From assembly GCA_963820775.1 (NCBI GenBank), contig CAWGBF010000009.1, forward strand, positions 124,001-188,000: a stretch of DNA of 64,000 nucleotides, in the 5' to 3' direction. Origin of the DNA: Roseiarcus sp963820775. GTDB lineage: Bacteria > Pseudomonadota > Alphaproteobacteria > Rhizobiales > Beijerinckiaceae. Made by a program: the position numbers and the translations under genes. The notes under the pieces were generated by a model that saw nothing but the letters and a program-made list of their open reading frames with translations, did not search any database and was not told where the DNA came from. Below, one piece after another: positions 35,896 through 45,724 of the stretch; positions within the stretch are counted from its first letter, which is position 1; each line of letters begins with the position of its first letter.

Positions 35896-37162
35896 ATGTC
35901 AACAACGGGCAAAGACACGGCAATGTCCGCCGATCGCGCCGCGGCGGTTCGCGCTTTCTACGAGTTCGCATCCATATCCGGCGCCGCTCAGCAGTCTCGA
36001 CCGGCGCCTCGATCGCTATCGGGACCCGCGCCGGCGCCGAGCGCAATGTCTGCTGCTGTGGCCATTGGAGAAGCCCCGCGCAGATAGAAGGATTCTTATA
36101 GCCGGGTGCGGAACGTCGCAGGCCGCTCGCTATGCGCTCACAGAGCCTGACGCGCGCGTGACCGCAATCGACATAAGCGAAACAAGCTTGCGCCACACCC
36201 GCGATCTTCAACACAAGCACGAGATACGAAATTTGCAGCTCCACCGGCTTGCGATCGAGCGGATCGGAGAGCTTGGCCAAACGTTCGACCAGATTGTTTG
36301 CACAGGGGTGCTTCACCACCTGAGCGATCCTGACGTCGGCCTTGGCTCGCTGCGTGATGTCCTTGCCGTCGATGGCGCGATGCAAATTATGGTTTACGCG
36401 CCTTATGGACGCGCTGGCGTTTACATGATGCAGGATTATTGCCGGTTGCTCGGGATCGGCGTTCGCGACGAAGAGCTGCGGGACCTCGGCAAGACGGTTC
36501 AAGCGCTGCCCGCCGATCATCCTATCAGCGGCGTCGTGAAACGGGCGAAGGATTTTGCCCGGCCCGACGCGCTCGCCGACGCATTGCTGAACCCGCAGGA
36601 CCGCGCCTATTCCGTGCCGCAGCTTTACGATTGGCTCGAGCGGTGCGGCCTCAAGTTCGGGCGCTGGTATGAGCAGGCTCCTTATCTTCCGCAGTGTGGA
36701 GCGATCGATAGCGCCCCGCATGCGGCGCGGCTCGCCGCGCTTCCGCCCCGCGCGCAATACGCGGCGATCGAGCTCCTGCGCGGAACGATGGATAGGCACA
36801 GCTTCATCACCTATCGCGACGATCGCGAACGGGAAGCGCAGCCGATCACATTCGAGGGCGAGGTCTGGCGCAGCTTCGTTCCAGTTCGGTTGCCATGGAC
36901 GCTGACCATCAAGGATCGAGCGCCCGCCGGCGTCGCCGCCGCGCTCATCAATCCAAGCCACACCTATCCAGATCTCGCGCTTTTTATTGACACCGCTCAG
37001 GAGCGGCTCCTCGGGGGGATTGATGGCGAGCGTCGCGTCGGCGAGATTCTGCAAAGTGCGGCGGGAACGATCGACGATGAGAAGGGCCGCCAGTTTTTCA
37101 GGCGGCTCTGGGAGCACGACCTCATCGTGTTCGACGCGAAGCGGCCCGCGCCAATGCCCTGA
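35896..37162 (+). pseudogene. Class I SAM-dependent methyltransferase, interrupted by one extra base near 35974
   Basis: Methyltransferase of about 421 aa once one base is removed. The start MSTTGKDTAMSADRAAAVR, continuing AFYEFAS, is in one frame (AAGGAG lies upstream of ATG 35896). The rest, from YPAPLSSLDRRLDRYRD onward, is in the next frame. Motif I is ILIAGCGTSQAARYA, with AIDISETSL as motif II and VCTGVLHHLSDP as the post-II block. The C-terminal 200 residues form a second, less conserved domain. Its substrate is unknown. It is convergent with the FGE gene and divergent from the membrane-protein/sulfatase operon. Confidence 0.75.
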
Positions 37163-37187
37163 GGTGAATGGCCACTAGCCGGGCTGG

Positions 37188-38171
37188 TCAGGCCCGCCCG
37201 ACGCGCACCATGCAGCGAAAGCCGACATGGCTCGTGGACGTGTCGATCGGTTCGGCGTGCCGCGCGGCGGGCCGGTAACGGCGGCAATAGTTCGGCGCGC
37301 AAAGGTGAGAGCCGCCTTTCAGCACCTTGCGGGGGATATGGATCTCGGGCTGGCGGGGGTCGTAGCTTTGCCCCTCCGCGCCGCCGCGCGGATTCTGCGG
37401 CACGCAGCACGCCTTGGGGGCGTCCGCCAGGTGGCGGGTCGACCAGAAGTCCGTCGTCCATTCCCACACATTGCCGATCATGTCGTAGATCCCGTAGCCG
37501 TTTGCCGGGAACGACCTGACCGGCGACGTGCGCTCAAAGCCGTCCTGTTTCAGGTTCTGCTGGGGAAACGCCCCTTGCCAGGTGTTGGCCATTTGTTTCC
37601 CGCCGGGGGTCATTTCGTCGCCCCAGGCGTATTCCGCGCCATCAAGCCCGCCGCGCGCCGCAAACTCCCATTCGGCCTCGGTCGGCAATTCCTTGCCCGC
37701 CCACCGGGCGTAGGCTTCGGCGTCGCGATAGGCGACATGCACGACGGGGTGATCGTCCATTCCGCTGATCGAGCTGCGCGGCCCATACGGCCTTCGCCAG
37801 TCGGCGCCAAATTTGAACCGCCACCATTGCGACCAGTCCTTGAGATCGACGGGCTCCTTGGGAGGGGAAAACACGAGCGAGCCCGCCTTCAGCATGTGCG
37901 GCAATGCGCCCGGATAGTCCTCCGCCCTCGGCGCGATCTCGGCGAATGTCACATGCTTCGTCGCGTTGACGAACTTGCGGAACTGGCGGTTCGTCACCGG
38001 CGCGGTGTCGATCCAAAATCCGCTGACACTAACCCGGTGCGCCGGCGCTTCCTCAGGATAGTGGCCGTCCGAACCCATGCGAAACTCGCCGCCCGGCACG
38101 AAGACCATGTCGACGAGCGGATCCGCCTTTGGCGTTTCGGCGCGTTCTGAAACCTGGGTCTGCGATCTCAT
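37188..38171 (-). CDS. Formylglycine-generating enzyme (SUMF1/FGE type)
   Basis: Oxidase of 327 aa that converts the sulfatase active-site cysteine to formylglycine. FGE blocks are MVFVPGGEFRMGSDG, ELPTEAEWEFAARGG, GNVWEWTTDFWS and the catalytic segment GGSHLCAPNYCRRYRPAAR. The two cysteines C291 and C296 are five residues apart, as in the copper-binding pair of true FGE, which separates it from SUMF1 relatives that lack them. ATG 38171 is taken as the start; an upstream ATG at 38246 is possible. It probably serves the arylsulfatase at 33-34.7 kb. Confidence 0.9.
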   Translation of the reverse strand: MRSQTQVSERAETPKADPLVDMVFVPGGEFRMGSDGHYPEEAPAHRVSVSGFWIDTAPVTNRQFRKFVNATKHVTFAEIAPRAEDYPGALPHMLKAGSLVFSPPKEPVDLKDWSQWWRFKFGADWRRPYGPRSSISGMDDHPVVHVAYRDAEAYARWAGKELPTEAEWEFAARGGLDGAEYAWGDEMTPGGKQMANTWQGAFPQQNLKQDGFERTSPVRSFPANGYGIYDMIGNVWEWTTDFWSTRHLADAPKACCVPQNPRGGAEGQSYDPRQPEIHIPRKVLKGGSHLCAPNYCRRYRPAARHAEPIDTSTSHVGFRCMVRVGRA

Positions 38172-38700
38172 GTCGCCCTGCTGATCGGCCAAATGAAACC
38201 GATCGCACGGATTGCGTCCATTCTCAAAATCGTAATCTTGAAACACGCCGTCGCTGTAATAAATACAGCTAGCTGGGCGCTGCCGACAGGCGTCGTCGCT
38301 TGGTCATTGAGCGCATGGCTTCCAGGCTCGCACTTGGTGATCGCGATCAGCCGCTCCCGTGGGGCCGAGTATCGCTGAGCATTCTCGCAGCTTAGCAAAA
38401 GGTAGCAAAAAGCCGTGGTTTTTGGGAGACCATGGAACTCAGTCTTTATTCACGCGTTTTAAGCTCACAATGTCAGATGAAGCCACGGTGAGACACGTCG
38501 ATGTTGGCCCTTTTATTGAATCATAGCCCAGCGTTCTTGACTGGCGAAATTTTCCTTGGGCTGTGCCTTGGGATGTTCGCCGTCGCTTTGGTCGGCACGG
38601 CGCGCGAAAGGTACTCAGTCAGAGTTCCGTCGGCGCGGGTAAGGGACCGATCCACGCATTGACGACGTTTGGGGCCGCATCCATCTTTATGAACGGGTGA
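38172..38700. other. Intergenic region, mostly without a gene
   Basis: A more AT-rich stretch than its surroundings. One short plus frame at 38501-38662 (MLALLLNHSPAFLTGEIFLG, 53 aa) has a hydrophobic helix but only a weak ribosome site. It may be the decayed start of the DUF4239 gene whose tail follows. No RNA gene or strong promoter was recognised. Confidence 0.4.
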
Positions 38701-38926
38701 CATTCGCCGATCGCGCCCCGCAATGCGGTCGTTTACGCGACAATTCTCTTGTGCGCGCTGTCCTTTTCGTCCGCGATTTTTCTTCATCCTCGAGCTCGAC
38801 ACGCCAGTCGACGGACTCATCTACGTGTCAAGCGAGCCACTCCGCGACGCCCTGCGGCATATCGACGCCTCGTGGATCCCAAGCCAGCGAGCTGGCCGCC
38901 CGATTTTCGCTTTTGCTTTGCTCTGA
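38701..38926 (+). pseudogene. C-terminal remnant of a DUF4239 (bestrophin-like) membrane protein
   Basis: Two adjacent frames together spell the end of a DUF4239 protein: IAPRNAVVYATILLCALSFS then SAIFL in one frame, and ILELDTPVDGLIYVSSEPLR then DALRHID in the next. The switch is one extra base near 38785. The frame upstream meets a stop within a few codons, and the middle helices of the usual protein of about 260 aa are missing. So this is a true remnant, not merely a frameshifted gene. I match the LELDxPxDGLIxVSSxPLRDAL block from memory. Confidence 0.6.
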
Positions 38927-39001
38927 AAGGCGAAAGGCCTAGAAGGGCCGCCTTGTGAATTGGACGCCAGCCCCTGCCTTGGGACCGCGCGCCGGATAGC
39001 C

Positions 39002-40451
39002 ATGCGTCACCTGCCGGTTTTCCTCGAACTGAACCACAAGACTGCGGTCGTTATCGGCGGCGGCGCAGTCGCGGCGCGGCGGGCGGAACATCTCGTCAAG
39101 GCAGGCGCTCGTGTGACGACATTTGCGGCTTCGCTCGGCGATGATTTTCGTGAGCTTCTCGACGCGCCGAACTTTCGCCACGAGGCGCGCGACCCCGAAC
39201 CCAAGGATTTCGAGGGCTCCGCGCTCTGCTTCATAGCGATCGAGGACGAGCGCTTGGCGGCCGAAGCCTGGGCGGCGGCGAAAGGCGCCGGCGCATGGGT
39301 CAACGTCGCCGACCGGCCGCGCTTTTGCGACTTCATCATGCCGGCGATCGTTGATCGCGATCCACTCGTCATTGCGATTTCAACAGGCGGAGCCTCGCCG
39401 AATTCTGGGCCGCATGCTGAAAGCCCGCCTGGAGAGCCTCATTCCCGCAGCTTACGGCCGCCTTGCCGACCTCATGGGCGGATTCCGCGATGCGGTGGCC
39501 AAGGCGATCGCCTCTCCGGTCCTGCGTCGGCGATTCTGGGAGACGGCGCTTGAGGGGCCAATCGCCGAGCGAGCGCTCTCGGGCGATGACCGCGCCGCGG
39601 CCGCCGAACTTGCCCGCGCCATCGAACGCGCGGCGGCCGAGAACGCCGAGGCGCCGCGCGGCGAAGTCTATCTCGTGGGCGCCGGACCCGGCGATCCTGA
39701 TCTTCTGACCTTCCGCGCCCTTCGGCTTATGCAAAAGGCTGACGTCGTGCTTTACGACCGGCTCACCGACCAACACGTTATGAATCTGGTGCGGCGTGAG
39801 GCCGAGCGCATCTATGTCGGCAAGCAGCCGGACGACCACGAATTGCCGCAAGGCGAGATCAGCGCGCTCTTGGTCAAGCTTGCCAGGGAGGGCAAGCGGG
39901 TGCTGCGTCTCAAGGGCGGCGATCCCTTCATGTTCGGCCGGGGCGGCGAGGAGATCGAAGCCCTTGCCGCGCACCGGATCCCGTTTCAGGTCTGTCCGGG
40001 GATCACGGCTGCGATCGGCGCCGCGGCCTATGCCGGCATTCCGCTGACCCATCGGGACCACGCGCAGGCTTGCGTGTTCGTGACCGGCCACGGAAAAGAC
40101 GGGAAAATTGATCTCGACTGGACGGCGCTCTTGCAACCGCGCCAGACGGTGGCGATCTATATGGGGCTACGCAACGTGGAGGCGCTGACGCGCGAGTTCG
40201 TTGCGCGCGGCGCCGCCGCGGATTTGCCAGCGGCGATCGTTGACAACGCTACCCGCCCCAATCAACAGGTGGTTGTCGGGACCCTCGGAACGCTGGCGGC
40301 AAAGGCGCGCGCCGCCGAATTGAGCGGACCCTCGATCATCATCGTCGGGACGGTCGTCACGTTGCGGGACACGCTCGATTGGCGTCCTGCGGCTGAGCCC
40401 CGCTCCGGGGGCGATAATGGCCGCTCGGCCGCGGCGAGCGGGAAGGACTGA
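39002..40451 (+). pseudogene. cysG: CysG-type siroheme synthase, interrupted by one extra base near 39401
   Basis: Multifunctional enzyme that makes siroheme for sulfite and nitrite reductases. The N-terminal precorrin-2 dehydrogenase/ferrochelatase part begins MRHLPVFLELNHKTAVVIGG and runs to VIAISTGGASP. The frame then fails, and the family sequence resumes one frame over as ILGRMLKARLESLIPAAYGR. The C-terminal uroporphyrinogen-III methyltransferase shows VYLVGAGPGDPDLLTFRAL, VLRLKGGDPFMFGRGGEE and the final SIIIVGTVV. Removing one A at 39401-39402 yields 482 aa. A start at 39002 has only a modest ribosome site. Confidence 0.85.
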
Positions 40452-40452
40452 G

Positions 40453-41586
40453 ATGGTTTCTCGCGACGAGGTCATGGCGGCGCTGGCGGCGATCCCCGGC
40501 CCGGACGGGCGGACGTCCCTGCGCGATTCCGCGGCGGTTTCCGGCGTCACCATTCGCGACGGCAAGGTGTTCGTCGCCATCGCCATCGATCCGGCGCGGG
40601 CCAAGGCGCTCGAGGCGATGCGGGCTGAAGCCGAGGCGGCGATCAGAGCGATTCCGGACGTCGCTGGCGCGATCGTGACGCTGACCGCCGAGTCCGCCCG
40701 CAGCGTCATCGGCGCTTCGCCCGGCCACGCCCATGATAGCAATGCGCCGCCGCGCCGGCACGGCCGGCCGAGCGAACCGCTGCCTGGCGTCAAAAACATC
40801 ATCGCGGTCGCCTCCGGCAAGGGCGGAGTGGGCAAGTCGACCGTCGCCTGCAATCTTGCGGTCGGGCTTGCGAAGCTCGGACTTGCCGTCGGCGTTCTCG
40901 ACGCCGATCTGTTTGGGCCGTCCATGCCCAAGCTCTTCGGACTCCACGCGAAACCCAGCTTAGCGCCGGACGGCAAGAGGCTCGTTCCGCTCGAAAGCTT
41001 CGGAGTCAAGGTGATGTCGATCGGGTTCCTGATCGACGAGGGCGCGCCGGTGGTCTGGCGCGGACCGATGGTGGTGTCGGCGCTGAACCAGCTGTTGCGC
41101 GAGGTCGTGTGGGGCGAGCTCGACGTGCTGGTGGTCGACATGCCGCCGGGCACCGGCGACACGCAGCTGACGATGGCCCAGAACGTGCCGCTAGCCGGCG
41201 CGGTGATCGTTTCGACGCCGCAGGATCTGGCGCTGATCGACGCCCGTCGAGGCATCGCGATGTTCAACCAGGTCAAAATCCCGCTCATCGGCGTGGTCGA
41301 AAATATGAGCTACTTCGTCTGTCCGCATTGCGGAGGGCGAACGGACGTCTTTTCGCATGGCGGGGCGCGCCAGGAAGCCGAAAAGCTTGGGGTTCCCTTC
41401 CTTGGCGAGGCGCCGCTCGACGTCGCCATCCGCGCCAATTCCGATGACGGGCGCCCGGTGGTCGCCACCATGCCGGGGAGCCCGCAGGCGAACGCTTTCC
41501 TCGAGATTGCGCGACGCGTGGCGGATATGCTCGCCGTCGGCGCGCCGGGCGCAAAGCCTGCGCCCCGCATCCGCATTCTGGAGTGA
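40453..41586 (+). CDS. Mrp/ApbC family Fe-S cluster carrier ATPase
   Basis: P-loop ATPase of 377 aa that carries Fe-S clusters to apoproteins. The N-terminal MIP18/DUF59 domain (residues 1-80) begins MVSRDEVMAALAAIPGPDGR. The deviant Walker A is VASGKGGVGKST near residue 121. VVDMPPGTGDTQLT and the C-terminal cluster-binding CPHCGG (CxxC) follow. GGAAGG precedes the ATG at 40453, just after the cysG stop. Siroheme synthesis next to an Fe-S carrier is a sensible pairing because sulfite reductase needs both, though co-regulation is inferred. Confidence 0.9.
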   Translation: MVSRDEVMAALAAIPGPDGRTSLRDSAAVSGVTIRDGKVFVAIAIDPARAKALEAMRAEAEAAIRAIPDVAGAIVTLTAESARSVIGASPGHAHDSNAPPRRHGRPSEPLPGVKNIIAVASGKGGVGKSTVACNLAVGLAKLGLAVGVLDADLFGPSMPKLFGLHAKPSLAPDGKRLVPLESFGVKVMSIGFLIDEGAPVVWRGPMVVSALNQLLREVVWGELDVLVVDMPPGTGDTQLTMAQNVPLAGAVIVSTPQDLALIDARRGIAMFNQVKIPLIGVVENMSYFVCPHCGGRTDVFSHGGARQEAEKLGVPFLGEAPLDVAIRANSDDGRPVVATMPGSPQANAFLEIARRVADMLAVGAPGAKPAPRIRILE

Positions 41587-41596
41587 AAGGAACCGC

Positions 41597-41884
41597 GTGC
41601 CCTGGCCGACTGATATTACGGCGATGGAGAAAGGGCGCTTTCTCGAAGTCGCCTTCGACGACGGCCAGGTGATCCGCCTGACCGCCGAGAGGCTGCGCGT
41701 CGAGAGTCCGAGCGCGGAAGTGCAGGGGCACTCTCCGAGCCAGAAGCGCACGATCACTGGCAAGGAAAACGTCGCGATCGTCGCGATCGAGCCCGTCGGC
41801 AATTACGCGATCAAGATCGTGTTCGACGACGGACACGACACCGGCCTCTATAGTTGGGACTATCTCCGTAGGCTGGCCAGTTAA
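41597..41884 (+). CDS. DUF971 domain protein
   Basis: Protein of 95 aa covering one DUF971 domain, the fold found at the N-terminus of gamma-butyrobetaine hydroxylases and beside Mrp genes. Visible are LEVAFDDGQVIRLTAERLRV, SPSAEVQGH and IVFDDGHDTGLYSWDYLRRL. It starts at GTG 41597 with AAAGGAA upstream and follows mrp by ten bases, an arrangement common in proteobacteria. A role in Fe-S or metal cofactor handling is suggested by that linkage but not shown. Confidence 0.87.
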   Translation: MPWPTDITAMEKGRFLEVAFDDGQVIRLTAERLRVESPSAEVQGHSPSQKRTITGKENVAIVAIEPVGNYAIKIVFDDGHDTGLYSWDYLRRLAS

Positions 41885-41893
41885 TGCGGACAA

Positions 41894-41941
41894 ATGACAG
41901 TCGGCTCCCGTCGGCGAGAGCGGGGGAGCCGGGACTGTCAT
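41894..41941 (+). terminator. Long hairpin after the cysG-mrp-DUF971 group
   Basis: Outer arms ATGACAGTC and GACTGTCAT enclose inner arms GGCTCCC and GGGAGCC with a loop of about 14 bases. It lies ten bases after the DUF971 stop. A loose T run (CCCCTTTT) follows some ten bases later. From here to 42175 the sequence is AT-rich and holds no gene. Confidence 0.6.
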
Positions 41942-42175
41942 CTTCAGTCCCCTTTTAGTATGATTCCAATGAGGCCGCGGCGCAAGCGCCAGCCAGCCGA
42001 ATTAATTTAGACAAAATCTGATAGTGAATTTTGCCTCGAACACTGCCGACGCTGCCCTCCCGCGCTCGAGCATGGGGAGGCGATCAGAGGGACTGCAGAC
42101 TGGCTCGATTCTCTTGAGCGCCTGCCCCTAGAATTAGCGCTTTAGAGGAATACCGCTGACTGGTTTGGGGTATTT

Positions 42176-43801
42176 ATGAAGTACACGCTCGGCCTATCGC
42201 TTTATGCTTCGATCATAACTTCAATCTGGGCGGTGGTGTCGCTAATTGTGATTCTAGCCAGTCTGAACGGTACTGATGGTCGACTGATTTATACGCTAGA
42301 TGATCCGTTTATCTCGCTGAAGCTGGCCAACGTGATCCTGGGAGGCGGATATGGCATAAACGCCTCGGAATATTCCTCGCCCTCGTCCTCCATTCTGTAC
42401 CCGGTGATGCTGGCGGCGACTCAACGCCTGGGGCTGGGGTCGACTGGCCCGCTGATTTTGGATTTGATCGCGGCTGGAAGCTCGGTCTATTTGGGGTCAC
42501 TTTTTGTCGAGCGCTACGTTCTCGGCGGCGTCGTCACCCCGAAGACAGCGTTGTTCGCCTACCCGCTTGGCGTGCTTCTGATATTTGCTTTCAGCGCCGT
42601 GGCCCTGCCGATGACTGGGCTCGAGCACAGTTGGCATATCTTGCTGATTGTCGTGATGTTATTCGAGTTCGCGCGCATGCTTTCGAGCGGAGCCGGGGCG
42701 TCGTCAGCCCTTGTCGCCGCGATCGCGCTCACGCCTCTGATCCGTTTCGAAGGTGTCGCTTCGTCGTCCGCCGCCATCTTTGCGTTGGTCTGCCTGGGCC
42801 GCTGGAAGGCTGGCCTGACGGCGGCCGCCCTTGTCGTTCTTACCTTGGGGACCTATGCGGCGACGATGTTGCACTTTGGCCTGCCCATTTTGCCGAGCTC
42901 CGTGACCTCAAAATCAGACGTTGCCGCAAATATTGGAGATTTGTCGGCAGAATCGGCGATCAAATCCATCCTTCATAACCTGATCGACTCCTTGCACCAA
43001 CGGGAGGGCCAATTTCTGCTTCTCTTGTCCATTTTGGCCCTCTTGGCGTGCACGCGAATGCCCGCGGGGCCGGCGCGGCGCGACTCGGCCGTCATTGCGG
43101 GCATTGCGAGCTTGGCGCTGTTCGCCCACCTGCTCGGCGGCCGCTACGGCTGGTTTGGTCGCTACGAAGTCTATGCGATAGCCTTGGGGTGTCTCGGGCT
43201 GCTCTATACGTTGCGCTTTCGGATTCGGGACTCTCTCGAGCGCAGCGCCTTGAACCTCGGAACCCTGGCTCTACTCGTCGGAATGGCCTTTGTTGTCTAT
43301 GATTACGTCCTAACCACCGTCCAGACCCCGGTCGCGGCCGAGGGCATCTATCATCAGCAATTTCAGATGCACCGGTTCGCGACCGACTTTTACAAACAAC
43401 CCGTCGCCGTCAACGACCTGGGATGGGTTAGTTACAAGAACCCCGCCTTCGTTCTCGATTTGCGGGGGTTGGGATCGGAACCGGTTCGCCGCCTCAGAGC
43501 GGCTCACGCTTTCGGCGCGACCCAAATGGCGGACCTGGTCTCGCACTATAACATAGGCTTGGTCATGATCTACGAGTCTTGGTATCCGGATATTCCTCCA
43601 GCCTGGAAGCGGATCGCAGTGCTGCACGCCAGGGCCATTTCGGCAGCGGACGACAGGGTCAGCTTTTTCGTTACGCCCGACGCTAATCTGAAGCTCGTCA
43701 ATCACGCCTTGGCGGAACTCCAGCAGGGGCTGCCTGGAGGGGTGACCCTCGACATCGAGCCGTCTGATCATCCGATCCGCCCCGGCTTGATGGCGCGCTA
43801 G
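42176..43801 (+). CDS. GT-C-like polytopic membrane protein 1 (glycosyltransferase-like, unrecognised family)
   Basis: Protein of 541 aa with about ten hydrophobic segments and a soluble C-terminal domain of about 150 residues. The first loop has YTLDDPFISLKLANVI, an acidic pair like the catalytic aspartates of GT-C glycosyltransferases. Further marks are SSPSSSILYPVML, GLEHSWHILLIV, LIRFEGVA and GRYGWFGRYEVYA. The C-terminal domain carries VAVNDLGWVSYKNPAFVLDL followed by RGLGSEPVRRL. The next gene encodes a protein with the same ordered motifs, so they are paralogs. The site beside an exopolysaccharide export set suggests sugar transfer to lipid-linked substrates; the reaction is unknown. 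Confidence 0.72.
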   Translation: MKYTLGLSLYASIITSIWAVVSLIVILASLNGTDGRLIYTLDDPFISLKLANVILGGGYGINASEYSSPSSSILYPVMLAATQRLGLGSTGPLILDLIAAGSSVYLGSLFVERYVLGGVVTPKTALFAYPLGVLLIFAFSAVALPMTGLEHSWHILLIVVMLFEFARMLSSGAGASSALVAAIALTPLIRFEGVASSSAAIFALVCLGRWKAGLTAAALVVLTLGTYAATMLHFGLPILPSSVTSKSDVAANIGDLSAESAIKSILHNLIDSLHQREGQFLLLLSILALLACTRMPAGPARRDSAVIAGIASLALFAHLLGGRYGWFGRYEVYAIALGCLGLLYTLRFRIRDSLERSALNLGTLALLVGMAFVVYDYVLTTVQTPVAAEGIYHQQFQMHRFATDFYKQPVAVNDLGWVSYKNPAFVLDLRGLGSEPVRRLRAAHAFGATQMADLVSHYNIGLVMIYESWYPDIPPAWKRIAVLHARAISAADDRVSFFVTPDANLKLVNHALAELQQGLPGGVTLDIEPSDHPIRPGLMAR

Positions 43802-43944
43802 CCCAAACTGCTTCGTTCCGGCCTTTGGGAGTAAGCTGGCGATATAGATGCTCGCTGCGAGAGCGGTCGCGGCGCCGCGGGCATGACATTTGCTGGGGGA
43901 GCGCACATGTGTAAATAACCTTTGAAATTTTTCTTGTTCTGAGC

Positions 43945-45591
43945 GTGGGGCATCTCAAGGTGCGGTATTGTGAGCGTCTAAGGGCCCGCGTTTACTATTA
44001 TCCACTGACAGTATCAATATATGTGGCGTGCGTTTTGGCCCTGCTTTACTTTGCGGGGAAACCTTTCGTTTACCCGCTCGACGACACCTACATCCATATG
44101 GCCATCGCAAGAACCTTGGCCGCGTTTGGCGTATGGGGCGCCGGTCCAACAACTCCTGCCGCCGCCTCATCGTCGCCGCTTTGGACGTTGTTGCTCACTG
44201 GCTTCTATCTCATGAGTCCCAGCGCGGCGTTTATCTATGTCCCTGTCCTATTAAATCTCGTCTCGGGCTGCGGACTGATCCTGTTGTTGATGACGATTTT
44301 CGAGGAGCGAACAACGTCAGTCGCCCTGGTCGTCACGATTTGCTGGGCGGCCGCTCTGCCGAGCCTAAGTCTTCTGGGCATGGAACACGTACTGCATATC
44401 CTGATCGCGCTCGCCTTGTGCTTTTTCGGCTCCCGCGCGATCGCCGACGCTTCCGGCGAGAGCGATATAAGGACTGTGGCGGGGCTCGGTCTTGTCGCGG
44501 CCGCTGCGGTCGCCGCCCGTTATGAAAGTCTCTTTTTGGTTGCTCCGCTCGCCGCCTTCGCGGCGACGCGGCAGCGCTGGCGTCTCGCGGCCGCCCTCGC
44601 CGCCGGCGCAACGGCCCCGGTGTTGGGCTTCGGCCTCCTGTGGATCCACAACGGCGGATGGCTGCTGCCGAACTCTCTTCTCTTGAAGACCGATCTCACC
44701 AAATCCGCGGGGGCGGCGTCGTCAATATCCGACATCACAGCGAGATTCCTAGAGAACCGTAAGGAGGCAAACACGAGGTATGAGTTCAGTGCGATACTGG
44801 TCATTGCCGCAACATCATTCCTTGTCTACTGCGCCCGGTTCAAGACGATATGGGGTACGCCGGCGATCTTCGCGTTCTGCGTCCTGTTCGCGACCTTGGC
44901 TCACTTGGCCTTCGCCAGCGTCGGATGGCTCTTCCGTTATGAAGCCTATTTGATCGTCCTCAACATCGCTGCGATCTTTCTCGTCTCCGAGCGCCTGGTC
45001 GGGCCCCGGTCACTTCTCGTTCTTGCCGCACTGATCGCGGTTGTTTTCGCGGTTCGAACCGCGAAAGCGACCTATTTCACTGTTCTGGCCGTGAATGACC
45101 GTCGCCTGGAGCACCTGGCGCCGGCGCTTTTCGTGGAAGCCAACTATCCGGGCCGCGCGGTCATGGTGAACGACCTCGGCGCCATGGCCTGGTTCGCGCC
45201 GCGCAGCACGGTGCTCGACATCTACGGACTGGGCAATAACGAGCCGGTAAGATTGCGGCTTTCACCCGAGGGCTATACGCGCGCTGCGCTCCGCGACTGG
45301 GCGGCGCGGACGGACGCGCAGATCGCGATCTTGCAAGTCTGCTGGAGCGAGGTTTCCAGTCGTCTCCCCGAGGAATGGGCGTTGATCGCAACGTGGCGAA
45401 TCCCGCGCAACGTCGTGTTCGGCGATCGCATGGTCGGATTTTTCGCGCTTAAGCGGGGTGCAGACAAAGAGCTCGGACGGGAGATTGCGGAGTTCCGCTT
45501 GCCGGAAGGCGTACAGCTTAAGATGCGACCCCTGCGAAGCGAGATGGCGGATCAGTGCCCTAACCAGGGCGTGATCCCCCAACCCCCGTGA
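43945..45591 (+). CDS. GT-C-like polytopic membrane protein 2, paralog of the preceding gene
   Basis: Protein of 548 aa with the same plan: an N-terminal helix, the loop FVYPLDDTYIHMAIARTLA, SSSPLWTLLLTGF, a multi-helix body with LLGMEHVLHI and AARYESLFLVAP, then SVGWLFRYEAYLIV, and a soluble end with VMVNDLGAMAWFAPRSTVLD and IYGLGNNEPVRLRL. The start is a GTG at 43945; a GTG at 43960 is equally possible. Upstream sequence is AT-rich and may hold its promoter. Roughly one quarter identity to its neighbour is apparent by eye in the motif regions. Specific function unknown. Confidence 0.72.
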   Translation: MGHLKVRYCERLRARVYYYPLTVSIYVACVLALLYFAGKPFVYPLDDTYIHMAIARTLAAFGVWGAGPTTPAAASSSPLWTLLLTGFYLMSPSAAFIYVPVLLNLVSGCGLILLLMTIFEERTTSVALVVTICWAAALPSLSLLGMEHVLHILIALALCFFGSRAIADASGESDIRTVAGLGLVAAAAVAARYESLFLVAPLAAFAATRQRWRLAAALAAGATAPVLGFGLLWIHNGGWLLPNSLLLKTDLTKSAGAASSISDITARFLENRKEANTRYEFSAILVIAATSFLVYCARFKTIWGTPAIFAFCVLFATLAHLAFASVGWLFRYEAYLIVLNIAAIFLVSERLVGPRSLLVLAALIAVVFAVRTAKATYFTVLAVNDRRLEHLAPALFVEANYPGRAVMVNDLGAMAWFAPRSTVLDIYGLGNNEPVRLRLSPEGYTRAALRDWAARTDAQIAILQVCWSEVSSRLPEEWALIATWRIPRNVVFGDRMVGFFALKRGADKELGREIAEFRLPEGVQLKMRPLRSEMADQCPNQGVIPQPP

Positions 45592-45724
45592 GGCCCAGCG
45601 AGCCTCTAGGGGCTCCGCCATCTATGTCCGCGCCCCAACGGGTTCCTGGGACAATCATATCGGGATGCTCGCGACTACGCCGCGCGTCGGTCCAGCCGCA
45701 ATCTCGGTCACGCCGGCGAGGTGC

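Noticed and set aside
35828..37117. Open frame of 429 codons antisense to the methyltransferase
   Set aside because: Opposite strand contains SAM motifs and a ribosome site; the antisense frame has none.
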